A stretch of 64,000 nt of DNA from Burkholderia sp. OK233 (GCF_900230185.1 NZ_OCSR01000002.1:248001-312000); one strand, 5' to 3'. Positions 1 to 10,297 are shown, counted from the first letter of the stretch. Numbers and translations: made by a program. The notes: generated from the sequence alone by a model not told the origin.

Positions 1-957
1 TGACCTTCACCTCCTCCTGACCACGTTCCCCTCTCTGTGCCGGGCGGACGTTTGATCAGACAATAGTAGGCTCTCCACCGGAATTCGCCAAGGGTGGCCT
101 TGACGCTTCGACGGTCGTAAGACAAGGGGAAGGGACTAGATAACTCGTACAAACAAGGGCTGGGATAAGGCCTCGCGCGGAAATGCGTATCCGGGGGGAT
201 GTTCGTCCCAGTTCAAGCCGACCTTGATTGATGCAACATCCCGCCAGGCGGGGCTTGGCTCTGCAGGTGATATTTTCAGACTGCTTCAATCGGGACAGGC
301 GGCCGGATCGTACAACGCGGCTAAATGCCTTAAGCGACAGGGCTTGCCGGGCAATGTTACGCAAACCGCGCGAATCCTTGCTCCTACCCTCTTAGGACCG
401 GGTGAAAAAGCTGACCGTTTCCTGATCGCAGGCCCACACGCCTCGCGGCGCGCCGAAACAAGGAATGTCTGGACTTGTGAGACAGCATGGCGTAACTATA
501 CTTCCTATCATCTGACGGAACTGGCGGCTGCGGGAAAAGCCGGGTATGCACAGCATAGCCCCCGGTGGCGTCGCATGCGCGAGCGGCTCGTGCGGGGCGC
601 GGCTTGTCCGTCGGGTCTCTCAGGTCCGCAGGTACCGCCGGTCGGTTCGGCGTCGTGGGGAGCGCAGCGGACGGCGTCCGTGCAATGCCCCGAATGCGCG
701 GCACGCGCCTCGCGGCCCAGTGAAGCGAGGAGCCAGGCATGCGGTACTGCCGTGACCGGCAGGTCAGGGACAGCCTGACGCACGCCGTCCATTGCGGTCG
801 CACCACGAACGGGGAAATCATGGCTTCGGCCCATACCGTGCAGCACTGGCCGTCAAGGGGCGGAACACACCACACGAGGAACACCGTGACGGCACCGGTG
901 TGCGCGCGCGTTCTACCCGGGCACGGCCACCGGGTCCGCGATGGATCCCCGACGAAA
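1..957. other. No convincing gene
   Basis: Several overlapping open frames exist on both strands, but none has a recognisable domain, a good ribosome binding site or consistent codon use. Their products are rich in Arg, Cys and Ser, as expected from chance frames in GC-rich DNA. The frame of the downstream GGDEF/EAL gene stays open back to 739, but that extension has no domain character. I see no tRNA or rRNA. Confidence 0.6.
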
Positions 958-3195
958 ATGCAGGCCGATCAGGCCAATCGACGCATTCTGGTCATCGACG
1001 ACAACGCGGTGGCGCAGGAGGACCTGCGCAGGATTCTCGCTGGCCACCCCGACAGTGAAACCGCGTTGACGGCAACCCGGACGACCGTGTCAGGCGGAGT
1101 ACCGGTCGCTCGCGAGGCGTTTCCGGTCGACTCCGCGCATTCGGGCCAGGAAGCGCTTGCGCGGGTCGAGCGCGCACTTCGGCGGAACCGGCCCTATGCG
1201 ATGGCATTCCTCAACATGCGCATGTCGTCCGGCTGGGACGGCCCGACGACGATCAGGCGGCTCTGGCAGTTAGACCCGCAATTGCAATTCGCGTTGATAA
1301 ACGCGGATGCCGACGACCGTCGGGAAGCGCTGACCGCGCGCCTGGGAGCAGACGACCGGCTACTCATTGCCGACGGGCCACTGAACCCTGCCGGGATACG
1401 TCAGGTGGCGAGCCTACTCACGACCAGGCGGCGGACGACAGGAGCGGCCGTTGTCGGAATGAGCAACCTCGCGAGCGCCATCGAGGGAGAAACCGGGGAG
1501 CCCGGCGAGGCGAATCTCGTCGTGGAGAACGGCCCGGTCATCTTCTACCGTCTGCGTGGCGAGCCCGGGCTTTCACTCCTGTACATATCACAGGGCATCA
1601 CCCGGTTCGGTCACGACCGTGACGCCTTGCTGGCCTCGTCAGGCTGGGTCGAGAAGCTCGTCGATCCGCGCGATCGGACGCGGGTCGAGGCAGCCATCGC
1701 GCGCGTGCTGGACCGGGGCGTCACGGGCGCGTCGGTCGAGTTCCGCCTGCGCACCGGAGACGGCGCCTGTCGTTGTGTCGAGAACCGCTTCGTCCCGGTG
1801 CGCGACCGGGAGGGACGGCTCATCGAAATCGAAGGGATGATCCTCGACGTGACCCGGGAACAGGCCGCGGAGGAGAAAACCGCGCGGCTCGCCGGTACTG
1901 ATGCGCTCACGGGACTGGCGAACCGGACGACATTCGTGCGTCGGTTGCGGCGCGCATTCGCGGCAGCCCAACGCGGCGCCATGCCGTTTGCGGTCTTCCA
2001 TCTGGGTCTCGATCATTTCGGGTCGGTCAATGACACACTGGGTCGCGCGGTTGGAGATCTGCTGCTTCGCGAGGTCTCGAAGCGTCTGACAACCTGCATG
2101 GGCGAACGCGATCTGGTGGCCCGCCTGGGTGGGGATGAATTCGCCATCCTGCAGGACGAGATGGGCGAGCCCGCTAACGCCGGGAGCCTGGCGGCGAGAC
2201 TCCGGACGGCGCTGGCCTTCAGCTACCACCTCGATGGCAACGATGTGCGGATCACCACCAGCATCGGAGTCTGTCCTTACGTCGAGGGAAGCAGCGACGT
2301 GCACGCGCTGCTGTTGCAGGCTGAGCTCGCGCTCCACCGCGCCAGGCAAGATGGCGGCAACCTGTATTGTTTCCATTCCGACGGGCTCGACCAGTCCGTG
2401 CTCGAACGGATGACGCTCGCCGATGATCTGAGCGGCGCAGCGGATCGCGGCGAACTGGAACTCCAGTACCAGCCCGAGATCGAGTTGTCCTCCGGGAACA
2501 TTGTCGGGATGGAAGCGCTGGTGCGCTGGCATCATCCGACACGCGGCCTCCTTGCCCCCGGCGTTTTTATGCCGATCGCCGAGCGGACCGGCACGGTGCG
2601 AGCGCTTGGCCACTGGGTGCTGGATGAGGCGTGCAGGCAGATGAGGGTATGGCGTGACGAAGGCGTGGCCCCCCTGATGATCGCCGTCAATCTGTCCTTG
2701 CGCGAGCTTGGTAGCGCTCAGACATTCATTCGCGATGTCGCCGAAACCGTCGCGAAATGGCGGCTTGCCCCGTCCGACCTGGAGTTCGACGTGACGGAGG
2801 CGACCCTGACCCGGCTCGCGTGGTCCCAGAACGACGTGCTCCGGGCGCTGCGCGAGCTCGGCGTGAAGATCGCCATCGACGATTTCGGCAGCGAGTACGC
2901 GTCGTTTGATTATGTCCGGTCCTGGCGTGTGAGCCATCTGAAGATTGCTCAATCGGTCATCCACCGGTCCACCTGCGATCCCGGGAGTGCGGCGACGATC
3001 CATGCCATCGTCAACCTCGCGCGCGAGGCCGGTATAGGCGTGATTGCGCAGGGCGTAGAGACCGAGCAGCAGCGCCTGCTGCTCGCTGACACGAATTGGG
3101 CGACGAAGGCGCAGGGCTTCCATTTCAGCGAGGCGGTGGGGGCCGCTGAGGCCAGCGCACTACTGCGCCAGGGCCACATCGCCGAATCAACCTAG
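958..3195 (+). CDS. REC-PAS-GGDEF-EAL signalling protein with degenerate REC and EAL
   Basis: A cytoplasmic c-di-GMP metabolism protein of about 745 residues. The start at 958 is chosen because the receiver-like fold begins there (RRILVIDDN); the frame remains open upstream without domain content. Order: receiver (about 8-145), PAS/PAC (about 185-290), GGDEF (about 305-470), EAL (about 480-735). The GGDEF signature is intact (ARLGGDEFAIL), so cyclase activity is plausible; the RxxD inhibitory site is absent. In the receiver, the usual phosphoacceptor Asp is Asn (residue about 86, AFLNMRM). In EAL, the motif itself (MEALVRW) and the DD of IDDFG are present, but the conserved Glu of the AEGVE loop is Gln (IAQGVETE) and LKID reads LKIA. 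Family knowledge says that Glu is needed for hydrolysis. I infer a phosphorylation-blind protein that is mainly a cyclase or a sensor. It lies 82 bp upstream of the broken rpfR, same strand. Confidence 0.85.
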   Translation: MQADQANRRILVIDDNAVAQEDLRRILAGHPDSETALTATRTTVSGGVPVAREAFPVDSAHSGQEALARVERALRRNRPYAMAFLNMRMSSGWDGPTTIRRLWQLDPQLQFALINADADDRREALTARLGADDRLLIADGPLNPAGIRQVASLLTTRRRTTGAAVVGMSNLASAIEGETGEPGEANLVVENGPVIFYRLRGEPGLSLLYISQGITRFGHDRDALLASSGWVEKLVDPRDRTRVEAAIARVLDRGVTGASVEFRLRTGDGACRCVENRFVPVRDREGRLIEIEGMILDVTREQAAEEKTARLAGTDALTGLANRTTFVRRLRRAFAAAQRGAMPFAVFHLGLDHFGSVNDTLGRAVGDLLLREVSKRLTTCMGERDLVARLGGDEFAILQDEMGEPANAGSLAARLRTALAFSYHLDGNDVRITTSIGVCPYVEGSSDVHALLLQAELALHRARQDGGNLYCFHSDGLDQSVLERMTLADDLSGAADRGELELQYQPEIELSSGNIVGMEALVRWHHPTRGLLAPGVFMPIAERTGTVRALGHWVLDEACRQMRVWRDEGVAPLMIAVNLSLRELGSAQTFIRDVAETVAKWRLAPSDLEFDVTEATLTRLAWSQNDVLRALRELGVKIAIDDFGSEYASFDYVRSWRVSHLKIAQSVIHRSTCDPGSAATIHAIVNLAREAGIGVIAQGVETEQQRLLLADTNWATKAQGFHFSEAVGAAEASALLRQGHIAEST

Positions 3196-3277
3196 TACAT
3201 GTTGTCCATCGTTCAAACCCGCCCGCCTGAGCTACCGCTGCTGTCGGCCCGATGGCACACTTTGCTGCGAGGGGCTC

Positions 3278-5280
3278 ATGAACGACGACCAGCACGATCA
3301 GGTGCTCTATGCACGGTTCGGCACAAGCAGCCCATGCTGGCGGCTGTCGGGCGACAGCAACGCATTGCAGCTGACGCCTGTCACAGGCGACGTTCCCGCG
3401 CACGTCGCTATTCCTCTCACGCCGCAACAGGCCGCGCAGATCCGCAGTCTCACCGGCGTCACAGCGCATCTGGTGCTTGACGTTCGCCTGTTCGGCGAGC
3501 CACTGCGACTGCATCTGGTCGGCAAGAAGCGGGACCGCGACGCGTGGTCGGGCACCGCGTCGGCCGGTGAAGATACAGAATCGGTCGCGCGCGATCTTGT
3601 GCACGGCCTCTCGTTCGCCGAGCAGGTGGTGTCAGAGGTCAATTCGGTGGTCGTGATTGTCGACCGGCACGGCCGCATCCAGCGTTTCAATCGCCTCGCC
3701 GAAGAACTCACCGGCATGAAAGAGGAGGACGTGATCGGCCGAAGCATCTGGGCACTCTTCATGTCGTCCGAAGCCGGGGCGGAGTCGAGCCAGAACATCA
3801 CGGGCTTCTTCAACCGCGGCGTGTCGTACGAAGTCGAACGGCGCGTGAAGACGATCCACGGCGAGCGGCTCTTCCTGTTTCGCAACAAGTTCGTGCATAG
3901 TGGCAGTGGCATCGACGAGCAGTTCCTGATCTGTTCCGGCACCGACATTACCGAAGAACGGCGCGCGCAGGAACGGCTGACCGAGCTGGCGAATACCGAT
4001 TCACTCACCGGACTTGCCAATCGCAATGCGATCGAGGACAAGATCCGCACGTCGATCACAACGTTGGTCCCGGGCGAATCGGCGGGCATCCTGTTCCTCG
4101 ATCTCGACAACTTCAAGAAGGTCAACGATCACTACGGCCATGTGTTCGGCGACAGGCTGATCAAGGACGTCTCGGCGACCATCAGCACCTGTCTCAGCGA
4201 AGGCGATACGCTCGCGCGGCTGGGCGGCGACGAATTCATCGTGCTGGTCGCGCCGGCCTCCGCAGCATCGCTCGAAGCCACCGCGCAGCGTATTCTCGAG
4301 CGCCTGCGCACGCCAATTCAGGCTCGGCCTCGTCGAGGTCTATACGGGCTGCTCGATAGGTATCGCTCTGTGCCCGGAGCACGGCGACAGTCTCGAATCG
4401 CTGATCCGTTCCGCCGACACGGCGATGTACGTCGCCAAAGACGAAGGCAAACGCACCTACCGCGTGTTTTCACCGGAAATGGATCGCAAGGTCGCCCGGT
4501 ACGTGTGGCTCGATACCAACCTGCGGCGCGGGCTCGACGAAGGCCAGCTGACGCTGGATTATCAGCCAAAGCTGTTGCTCGCAACTGGCACGGTGCAAGG
4601 TGTCGAAGCGCTGGTGCGCTGGAATTCGCCGGAGCGCGGCCAGATCATGCCGTCCGAGTTCATCCGCTACGCAGAAGAGTCGGGGCTGATCGGGCCGCTC
4701 GGTCGCTGGTATGCAGACCGCCGCTGTGCAGGCCGCAAAGTGGAAAGTGAGCGGACTCAATCTGCGCGTCGCGATCAACGTGTCGGCGCGCCAGCTGGTG
4801 GACACCGCTGTGGTCCGGCATTTCAGCGAGGCGCTGCAGCAAGCGAATCTCGATCCATGCCTGATCGATCTTGAACTGACCGAAAGTTGCCTGATCGAGG
4901 ATGAAGCGACCGCGATCGACCTGATCAAACAATTGCGCCAGCTCGGCGCCCAGATTCACCTCGACGACTTCGGCACCGGCTATTCGTCGCTGTCGCAACT
5001 CGGGCGGATTCCACTCGACGTCATCAAGCTCGATCGCAGCTTTGTTCGTTCGATCGACGCCGACATGAAAGCACAGGCGCTGGTGCGTTCGATGGTGGTA
5101 GTCGCGCATGAGCTGAACCTCAAGGTTGTCGCTGAAGGTATCGAGACCATGTCGGAAGAGCTGTTCATGAAAGGGTTGGCCGTCGAATACGTCCAGGGTT
5201 TCCTCTACGCCCGGCCGATGCCTGCAGCCGAATTGGAACAGTGGCTGCGCGACCGGCAGAAGCTCAGGCTGATTGCCTGA
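3278..5280 (+). pseudogene. rpfR: rpfR-like BDSF receptor (PAS-GGDEF-EAL), two frameshifts
   Basis: The three reading frames that follow one another here assemble into one protein of about 667 residues, the usual RpfR length. Order: N-terminal RpfF-interaction (FI) domain with the SSPCWRLSGDS region, PAS (about 115-225), GGDEF (LARLGGDEFIVLV), EAL (GVEALVRW, ELTESC, LDDFGTGYSSL, IKLDRSF, VVAEGIET). All EAL catalytic residues are visible. Frame 2 changes to frame 3 near 4320 (about ATTCAGGCTCGG), inside the last part of GGDEF, and frame 3 changes to frame 1 near 4708 (TGGTATGCAG), inside EAL. Each is equivalent to +1 or -2. In Burkholderia, RpfR binds BDSF through PAS and lowers c-di-GMP. The neighbour rpfF is convergent, as in that group, which supports the assignment. 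As written, no full-length protein is made. Sequencing error is the alternative; neither site is a long homopolymer. Confidence 0.85.
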
Positions 5281-5306
5281 ACCTCTGCCTGAGCTTCCCG
5301 TCCTCC

Positions 5307-6185
5307 TCACGCGACGATGGCGCGAGTCTCGCGCACATTGGTCAAGCGCCGTTTTTGCAGCATCACGAGGCGCTCCATAAACGCGAGGTCCTTCTCCTCG
5401 ATCATGAATGCGGCGTCAACCCAGTCTTCGGTAATTTCCATCAGCTCGGCGCGCGAGAGCTGCAACACTCGCTGACGGGTGCGCAACATCGCGCGAATCC
5501 CGTTCAACTTCGGGCGCAGTGTGTCGATGAAGGTGCGGGTCGCCACATAGCCCTCGCCCAGTTCGAACAGGTGGTCGACGAGTCCCTTTCCCGCGTGCCA
5601 TTCCGCCGTGTGCGATTCGCCGTTGCCGATCAGCTCCTCGGCGAGGTGCATCCCGGCCTTGCGCGAGACGAGCGAATACCCGCCCATACCCGGGAACAGA
5701 TTGAACGCGATCTCCGGAAAGCCCATTCGCGCGTCGTTCTGCGCGAGCAGGAAATGATGCGCGAGCGCGGCCTCGAAGCCGCCGCCAAGCGCCGTGCCTT
5801 CGACCATCGCGATCGAGATCGCACCCGTGTCGAAGCCGCGCGACGCCGCATGTACGCAATCGACGCACGCGCGCGCATACGCCATCAGCGCCTGGCGCTT
5901 GCTGGTCCGGATCGCGTCGGCGAAGAAATCGAGGTCGCCACCGACGTTGAACATCGTCGGAATCAATGAGCCCGTGACCCAGAAATCGATTGGCAGGCCC
6001 GACTCCCGGGCTGCCTGCACGAGGCCGAGAATGTCGTGTACGAGTTCGAGGTTGAAACAGGGACGCGGCTGCGCGCGCAGCATCATCCACATGACGTTGC
6101 GCCCATCTTCGTAGTACGCAAAAATTTGTGAGAGATTGCCGGCTTCGAGAAACGGACGGCATGCGGGGTGGTTATGGAGATTCAT
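5307..6185 (-). CDS. rpfF: BDSF synthase, RpfF-type crotonase
   Basis: A 292-residue enoyl-CoA hydratase/thioesterase-fold enzyme that in this family makes the diffusible signal cis-2-dodecenoic acid from acyl-ACP. The two catalytic glutamates expected of RpfF are present: E138 in GGGFEAAL and E158 in MGFPEIAFNLFPG. They are 20 residues apart, as in Xanthomonas RpfF (E141/E161). The oxyanion-hole region (FNVGGDLDFF) and the C-terminal EKDLAFMERL helix are also typical. The start at 6185 is preceded by AAAGGA about 9 bases upstream; a longer frame to 6248 has no added domain. It is convergent with the rpfR-like gene, with 26 bp between the stops. The synthase is intact while its cognate receptor is frameshifted. 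Confidence 0.9.
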   Translation of the reverse strand: MNLHNHPACRPFLEAGNLSQIFAYYEDGRNVMWMMLRAQPRPCFNLELVHDILGLVQAARESGLPIDFWVTGSLIPTMFNVGGDLDFFADAIRTSKRQALMAYARACVDCVHAASRGFDTGAISIAMVEGTALGGGFEAALAHHFLLAQNDARMGFPEIAFNLFPGMGGYSLVSRKAGMHLAEELIGNGESHTAEWHAGKGLVDHLFELGEGYVATRTFIDTLRPKLNGIRAMLRTRQRVLQLSRAELMEITEDWVDAAFMIEEKDLAFMERLVMLQKRRLTNVRETRAIVA

Positions 6186-7163
6186 TTTGATCGGTCCTTT
6201 AATGTTACTTCGCTGTAGACTGCGGCATCGCTTCCTCACCAGCCGCAACGCGGGACGGCGATCAAGCGATGCCGGCCACGAAACGTCGATGAACGCTAAT
6301 CCGCGGCGGACCGATGCAGAGCTGAAACCTCAAGCGGGGGGCGTTGCGCAGTTCCGGGAAGACGAATTTCTGGGACTTGCGGCCGAGTCCGTCGCGAACG
6401 GCAAGTCCGGTAAACTCCAGGCGCAGCTATTGCGCCACAGGACCGCGGTGAACGGGGGCTTCGTGCGCAGGGTGTCACCGCCTCCTTCGGGAAGCCATCG
6501 CGGGCCCCCAGACCCGGCAGTTGGGCCAGCGTCAAGGCCGTCGAGCGAATCCGCATCCATCGCGCCAGTATGGTGCGGGACCGCTGCCAGAAGCCGCTGA
6601 AACCCCACCAGCGCTTCAGTTTGTGAAATAGAGGCTCGGTTCCTCAGTAGCGCTGACGACCTCACAGTTCTCGCCTCAGTTTAATATTTAATTAGTATTA
6701 TTTATGATATTTTCACCCCTTATATCCGGGGTCGAGGCACGAATGTCGAAAAGTGAGTTTGCCGTTGAATCCGAGTTCAAACGATATGAGCGCACCGGAC
6801 ATCCCGAGGACGCGCGATGCCTTTGTAGTCGTGTGCGAAAAACGCAGGGAAATGCGGCATGAATATCGTCGTCGAGATCATGCCATTCAGCAACGTCCGA
6901 ACGATCGAGACGGTGCTGGGTATCGTGCGAGGCGCTGAGTCAACACCGGAGCGCCGAGGCGGAGTGCAGTGCTCGGGTCGGGCTGCGAACGGCTCCAGCC
7001 TTATGGGGCCGACTATGCGTCGTGAATCGCGTTTGGCCAAATCAGTGCCGTGTTTGACGAGCCAGCAGACCTGTCTTCGGAAGCGCTGTCGTTCGCACAG
7101 ACCCTCCCTGCAAATGGCAGCGGCACGGCAAAGCACAATATGGCCAGATGGTGCGCGCTTACC
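6186..7163. other. Intergenic, no supported gene
   Basis: Short frames are present on both strands but none has a recognisable family or a good ribosome binding site. There is a strongly AT-rich pocket near 6680-6715, which could hold a promoter. The frame at 6859-7170 on the plus strand is open but Arg/Ser-rich and unsupported. Confidence 0.5.
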
Positions 7164-7403
7164 TCAGTGAAGCTTCAGGTCATCCAGAGGTAGCAGCAAC
7201 GCCGCCACACTGATATCTTCGTCCAGTTCCGGCCAGTACAGTTGCTGCTGGTCAATCGAGATGGCGAAATGCCCACGCTCCATCGACGACGCAGACTCAA
7301 GGACCGGAAACCACTTCAGGGGAAAATAAGCGGCCCGGCGATCTGCCAGGTCCAGCACCAAAAACCGTGCGTCGAAATGCACGTTCACTGCAGCGCCTTT
7401 CAT
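7164..7403 (-). CDS. DUF2442 domain protein
   Basis: A 79-residue protein. It matches the DUF2442 pattern: an N-terminal beta strand pair (VHFDARFLVLDLADRRAAYFPLKWFP), a short linker, and the characteristic ending with WPELDEDISVAALL. Members are small and often sit beside a DUF4160 protein in loci resembling toxin-antitoxin pairs; their biochemical role is not established. Here no intact DUF4160 gene is visible upstream on the same strand, so this may be a solitary survivor. ATG at 7403 follows a GAGCTGGTC stretch, a weak ribosome binding site. Confidence 0.75.
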   Translation of the reverse strand: MKGAAVNVHFDARFLVLDLADRRAAYFPLKWFPVLESASSMERGHFAISIDQQQLYWPELDEDISVAALLLPLDDLKLH

Positions 7404-7820
7404 GACCAGCTCCTGACGAGGAACAGCACTCCGAGCATAGAGCGCCGCAACCCGGCATTCAAGCAGAACAACCTGGCGCGAGCGCGGAAATGCTGCGCGC
7501 CATCAGAAAACAGGACCGTCGTCCCTGCTAACGTTTTCATCGCGACGATGCCAGAGCCGTGAATTAGCCATGTGACCTGACTGTTGGTAGTGTCCGGGCA
7601 TCAGATCGCGCAGAGGACGGGCGCTAATCCCCGTGGAAAGGCGGACAGGGAATTCAAATGGGACGGCCCGTTCTGCGCCCTTATGCTTTCTGAATTGCTT
7701 GCCCCGTCCGGAACGATGAAATCGGCCGAACCGAATCCGCAGACTTCCAGAAATAGAGAACGTGCCCCCGCAGTCAACGCCTCGTGACAGTCATTCCGTG
7801 CGAGTCTCAGGAAGAACCTT
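7404..7820. other. Intergenic, no supported gene
   Basis: No frame here has family features. On the minus strand, a short frame reading MKTLAGTTVLFSDGAQHF near 7540 faintly recalls the beginning of a DUF4160 protein, but it loses similarity within 20 codons. I do not call it. Confidence 0.45.
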
Positions 7821-8309
7821 CTAGCTACGAACGCCACTGGAAACGGCAGAAACATCACGCTCGTCGAAATACATCGGGTCAAGCGATAGCGCCACGCCAA
7901 ATATCGAAGCTTGTCGCCTGCCTTTTGCTCCTCGGAACTCAACCTGTCCGTACGGGCCGACGACAATGACTTCACCGGCACCACCTTCGAGATAGGCCGC
8001 GACCCTCCGGTCGACGTCCTGCATCCGGTCGCAATCGAGCAGCACCTCAACGCAAAGGTCCGGGACAAACGGCGCCGGGTCGTCGCGGTCGAAACTCTCC
8101 CACCTGTCACATGGCATCCAGACGATGTCCGGGACCGTGATGCCAAAGGAGATTGTGGTGACCGGTGCCGACATGACAGCAAGATGACTCATCTGCTCGC
8201 TCAGATGGCAGTAGACATCGGTGAGCACTATCTGGCGCCGCGCGCTCGGGCGCGGATTCGTCACCACTTCTCCGCGTTCGTCCAACTCGTACGGGTGCCA
8301 CTGAACCAT
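7821..8309 (-). CDS. Uma2-family (DUF820) PD-(D/E)xK protein, N-terminus probably frameshifted
   Basis: A 162-residue Uma2-type protein; the family has a restriction-endonuclease-like fold. Visible motifs are VPDIVWMPCDRW (acidic residue), PFVPDLCVEVLL (PD...E) and VAAYLEGGAGEVIVVG, followed by QVEFRG. The full-length family normally begins about 25 residues earlier. Those residues are found in a different frame starting at 8377 or 8371 (MLMDVPTLLDRNGLLAAW), and the join falls at TGGCCAAAAAAGCGG near 8320. One missing G there (TGGGCC to TGGCC) would restore a continuous protein with a KKAEMVQWHPYELDERG junction. The internal ATG at 8309 may rescue translation, but part of the N-terminal strand would be lost. 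No partner gene is obvious. Confidence 0.75.
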   Translation of the reverse strand: MVQWHPYELDERGEVVTNPRPSARRQIVLTDVYCHLSEQMSHLAVMSAPVTTISFGITVPDIVWMPCDRWESFDRDDPAPFVPDLCVEVLLDCDRMQDVDRRVAAYLEGGAGEVIVVGPYGQVEFRGAKGRRQASIFGVALSLDPMYFDERDVSAVSSGVRS

Positions 8310-8749
8310 TTCCGCTTTTTTGGCCAGGCGGCAAGCAATCCGTTGCGGTCCAGGAGAGTCGGAACGTCCATGAGCATCTCGCAGAGAATTTGCTCAAGCG
8401 TATACCCTCTCCCTGCAATTTAACAATTAAGTATGTGCAAATCGCATTATTTATGCGGCTTGCATGGAGCGTCGACGGCGTAAATCTGTTCTGTCGATAC
8501 GCGTCTGCGATGAGTGAGCTTTCACAAGCGCTGCGGGGCGAACCGCGCCGACAGAAGTGGTGTGCGCAAAGTCACGTCAGGTGAGCAGGAAATAGAGGTC
8601 GACTAACCCAGCGTTCATCAGTGCGACGAGATGTGACAGGCAAAGCGGGCGTTTACGCCAATCAAGAAAATCTCTGCTCCCTCCGTAAACACATGAGTGC
8701 CCATCCCCAATGGCAGCCAGAAAAGTAGCGCTCTTCGTATGACCACACC
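8310..8749. other. Uma2 N-terminal remnant and intergenic DNA
   Basis: Positions 8320-8377 hold the out-of-frame Uma2 N-terminus on the minus strand. The rest, up to the diguanylate cyclase start, carries no recognisable gene. Confidence 0.55.
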
Positions 8750-10297
8750 ATGTCGGGCAAGACGTCCATCCTCGATTCGATTCTCGTAACACCGCCGTCG
8801 GGAAACAACCTCGCTACGGTGTCCATCCGCGCGGCGCTGCTTTCCACATTATTCGAGAACATGCGGCCGCTGTTCCTGTCGGGCGTCTCCAGTTCATTCG
8901 TTGCGCTCGTCGCCCTCGTCCGCCTGCATCAGATGTGGGCCGCTCTATGGCTCGCGGCTGATATCGGACTCCTCGCCGCGCGACTCGGAATCGCTCACGC
9001 TTACGTCGTGCGCAACCGTATGAATGCGGTGCATCCGGCCCCCTGGGCAACCCGGTATGCGCCGGTTTCGCTGCTGGCCTGCTTCCAGTTCGGCATCGGT
9101 ACGATGGCATGTGTCATCTCCGGGGACGCAGAACTGGCGTCACTGGCGCTGATGGTCACAGCCGGGATTCTGGGCGGGATAGCGTCGAGAAATGCAGCCT
9201 TGCCCCGTCTGGCCATCGCTCAGATTTGCCTCGGCGCGCTTCCTATCGGGCTAGGCGCAATGCTCGCGCCGCGCGGCGGGTCGTGGATTCTCGTGCCGCC
9301 GCTCTTCCTGTACATCGCCGCGATGGCGTCGGTTGTCCGGCGCCACTACAAAGTGCTCGTGGCCCTGATGACGGCAGAACAGAAGCATGCAGAACTTGCG
9401 GCGCGGTTCGATGCAGCGTTGGCCCATATGCCTCACGGGCTATGCACCATTGACGAGTCGGGAAAGGTGATTATCGCCAACCGGCGAACTGCGGAGCTGT
9501 TTGGCGCCACTGTCGAGATGCTCAGACTCAACGTGCCCCTGCCCGAGTTCATTGGTCACGTGGGACTGGCGAAGTTTGGAGAAACGCTCAGAAGGCAACT
9601 CGTCGAGCGCTGTGCCGAGTGGCTCGCCGCGAAACGCGGCCCGCTGGACCTCGAACTCAATGACGGTCGCCAGCTCGAGATGACCCGGAACCCGGTACCC
9701 GATGGTAGCGCCGTCATCATTATCGAGGACGTGACGGAGCGCCGGGAGTCCGAAGCGAAAATTCTCCATCTCGCGCGTCACGACCCGCTCACCGGCCTCC
9801 CCAACCGCCGCGAACTACGCGACGAGATTGAACGGATTCTCTGCGATTGCGTGACGGACCGCGAACCAGCCGTGGCGGTGATGTGTCTCGACCTGGACGG
9901 TTTCAAACAGGTCAACGACAGGTTCGGTCATCATGCCGGAGACGAGGTACTGATAACCGTTGCGGACCGACTGAGAGAGTTGCTCCGACGTGAGGAGTTG
10001 GTGGTGCGACTCGGCGGCGATGAGTTCGCTATTGTCGTCGAGAACGCAACCTTTTCTGGCACCGTCGCACTCTCTCAACGCGTTATTCGCCAGATAGCCA
10101 GGCCGTACAGGCTATCAACAGGCGAGGCCGTGAGCATTGGCACCAGCATCGGCATAGCGTTCGCGGTGAACGGCGAGTCCTTCGAGAGACTGATGAAGCG
10201 CGCCGACGCCGCGTTGTACGACGCAAAGGAAGCTGGCAAGGGTACATATTGCGTTGACGCCGACACAATATCGACCGACATGCCGACATCGGACTGA
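8750..10297 (+). CDS. Membrane-anchored PAS-GGDEF diguanylate cyclase
   Basis: A 515-residue inner-membrane protein that should make c-di-GMP from two GTP. The N-terminal 190 residues hold about five hydrophobic segments (for example FLSGVSSSFVALVALV, ALMVTAGILGGIA, PPLFLYIAAMASVV). They are followed by a short coiled region, a PAS domain (about 205-325: FDAALAHMPHGLCTIDESG) and a GGDEF domain (about 335-500). Visible GGDEF landmarks are DPLTGLPNRRELRD, LDLDGFKQVNDRFGHHAGDE and RLGGDEFAIV. The RxxD inhibitory site reads RREE, so canonical product inhibition is doubtful. The gene stands alone and is the third c-di-GMP enzyme within 10 kb. The start at 8750 has no strong Shine-Dalgarno sequence. 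Confidence 0.9.
   Translation: MSGKTSILDSILVTPPSGNNLATVSIRAALLSTLFENMRPLFLSGVSSSFVALVALVRLHQMWAALWLAADIGLLAARLGIAHAYVVRNRMNAVHPAPWATRYAPVSLLACFQFGIGTMACVISGDAELASLALMVTAGILGGIASRNAALPRLAIAQICLGALPIGLGAMLAPRGGSWILVPPLFLYIAAMASVVRRHYKVLVALMTAEQKHAELAARFDAALAHMPHGLCTIDESGKVIIANRRTAELFGATVEMLRLNVPLPEFIGHVGLAKFGETLRRQLVERCAEWLAAKRGPLDLELNDGRQLEMTRNPVPDGSAVIIIEDVTERRESEAKILHLARHDPLTGLPNRRELRDEIERILCDCVTDREPAVAVMCLDLDGFKQVNDRFGHHAGDEVLITVADRLRELLRREELVVRLGGDEFAIVVENATFSGTVALSQRVIRQIARPYRLSTGEAVSIGTSIGIAFAVNGESFERLMKRADAALYDAKEAGKGTYCVDADTISTDMPTSD

Noticed and set aside
1639..3123. 494-codon open frame on the minus strand
   Set aside because: It lies fully opposite the GGDEF/EAL gene, has no family features, and reflects GC-rich third-position bias.
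5241..5969. 242-codon plus-strand frame
   Set aside because: Antisense to rpfF, without any ribosome binding site or domain.
6330..6665. Minus-strand frame thought at first to be a transposase relic
   Set aside because: No segment could be matched convincingly to a transposase family and no terminal repeats are present.
7404..7560. A DUF4160 partner gene upstream of DUF2442
   Set aside because: Only about a dozen residues look similar and the frame then loses all resemblance.
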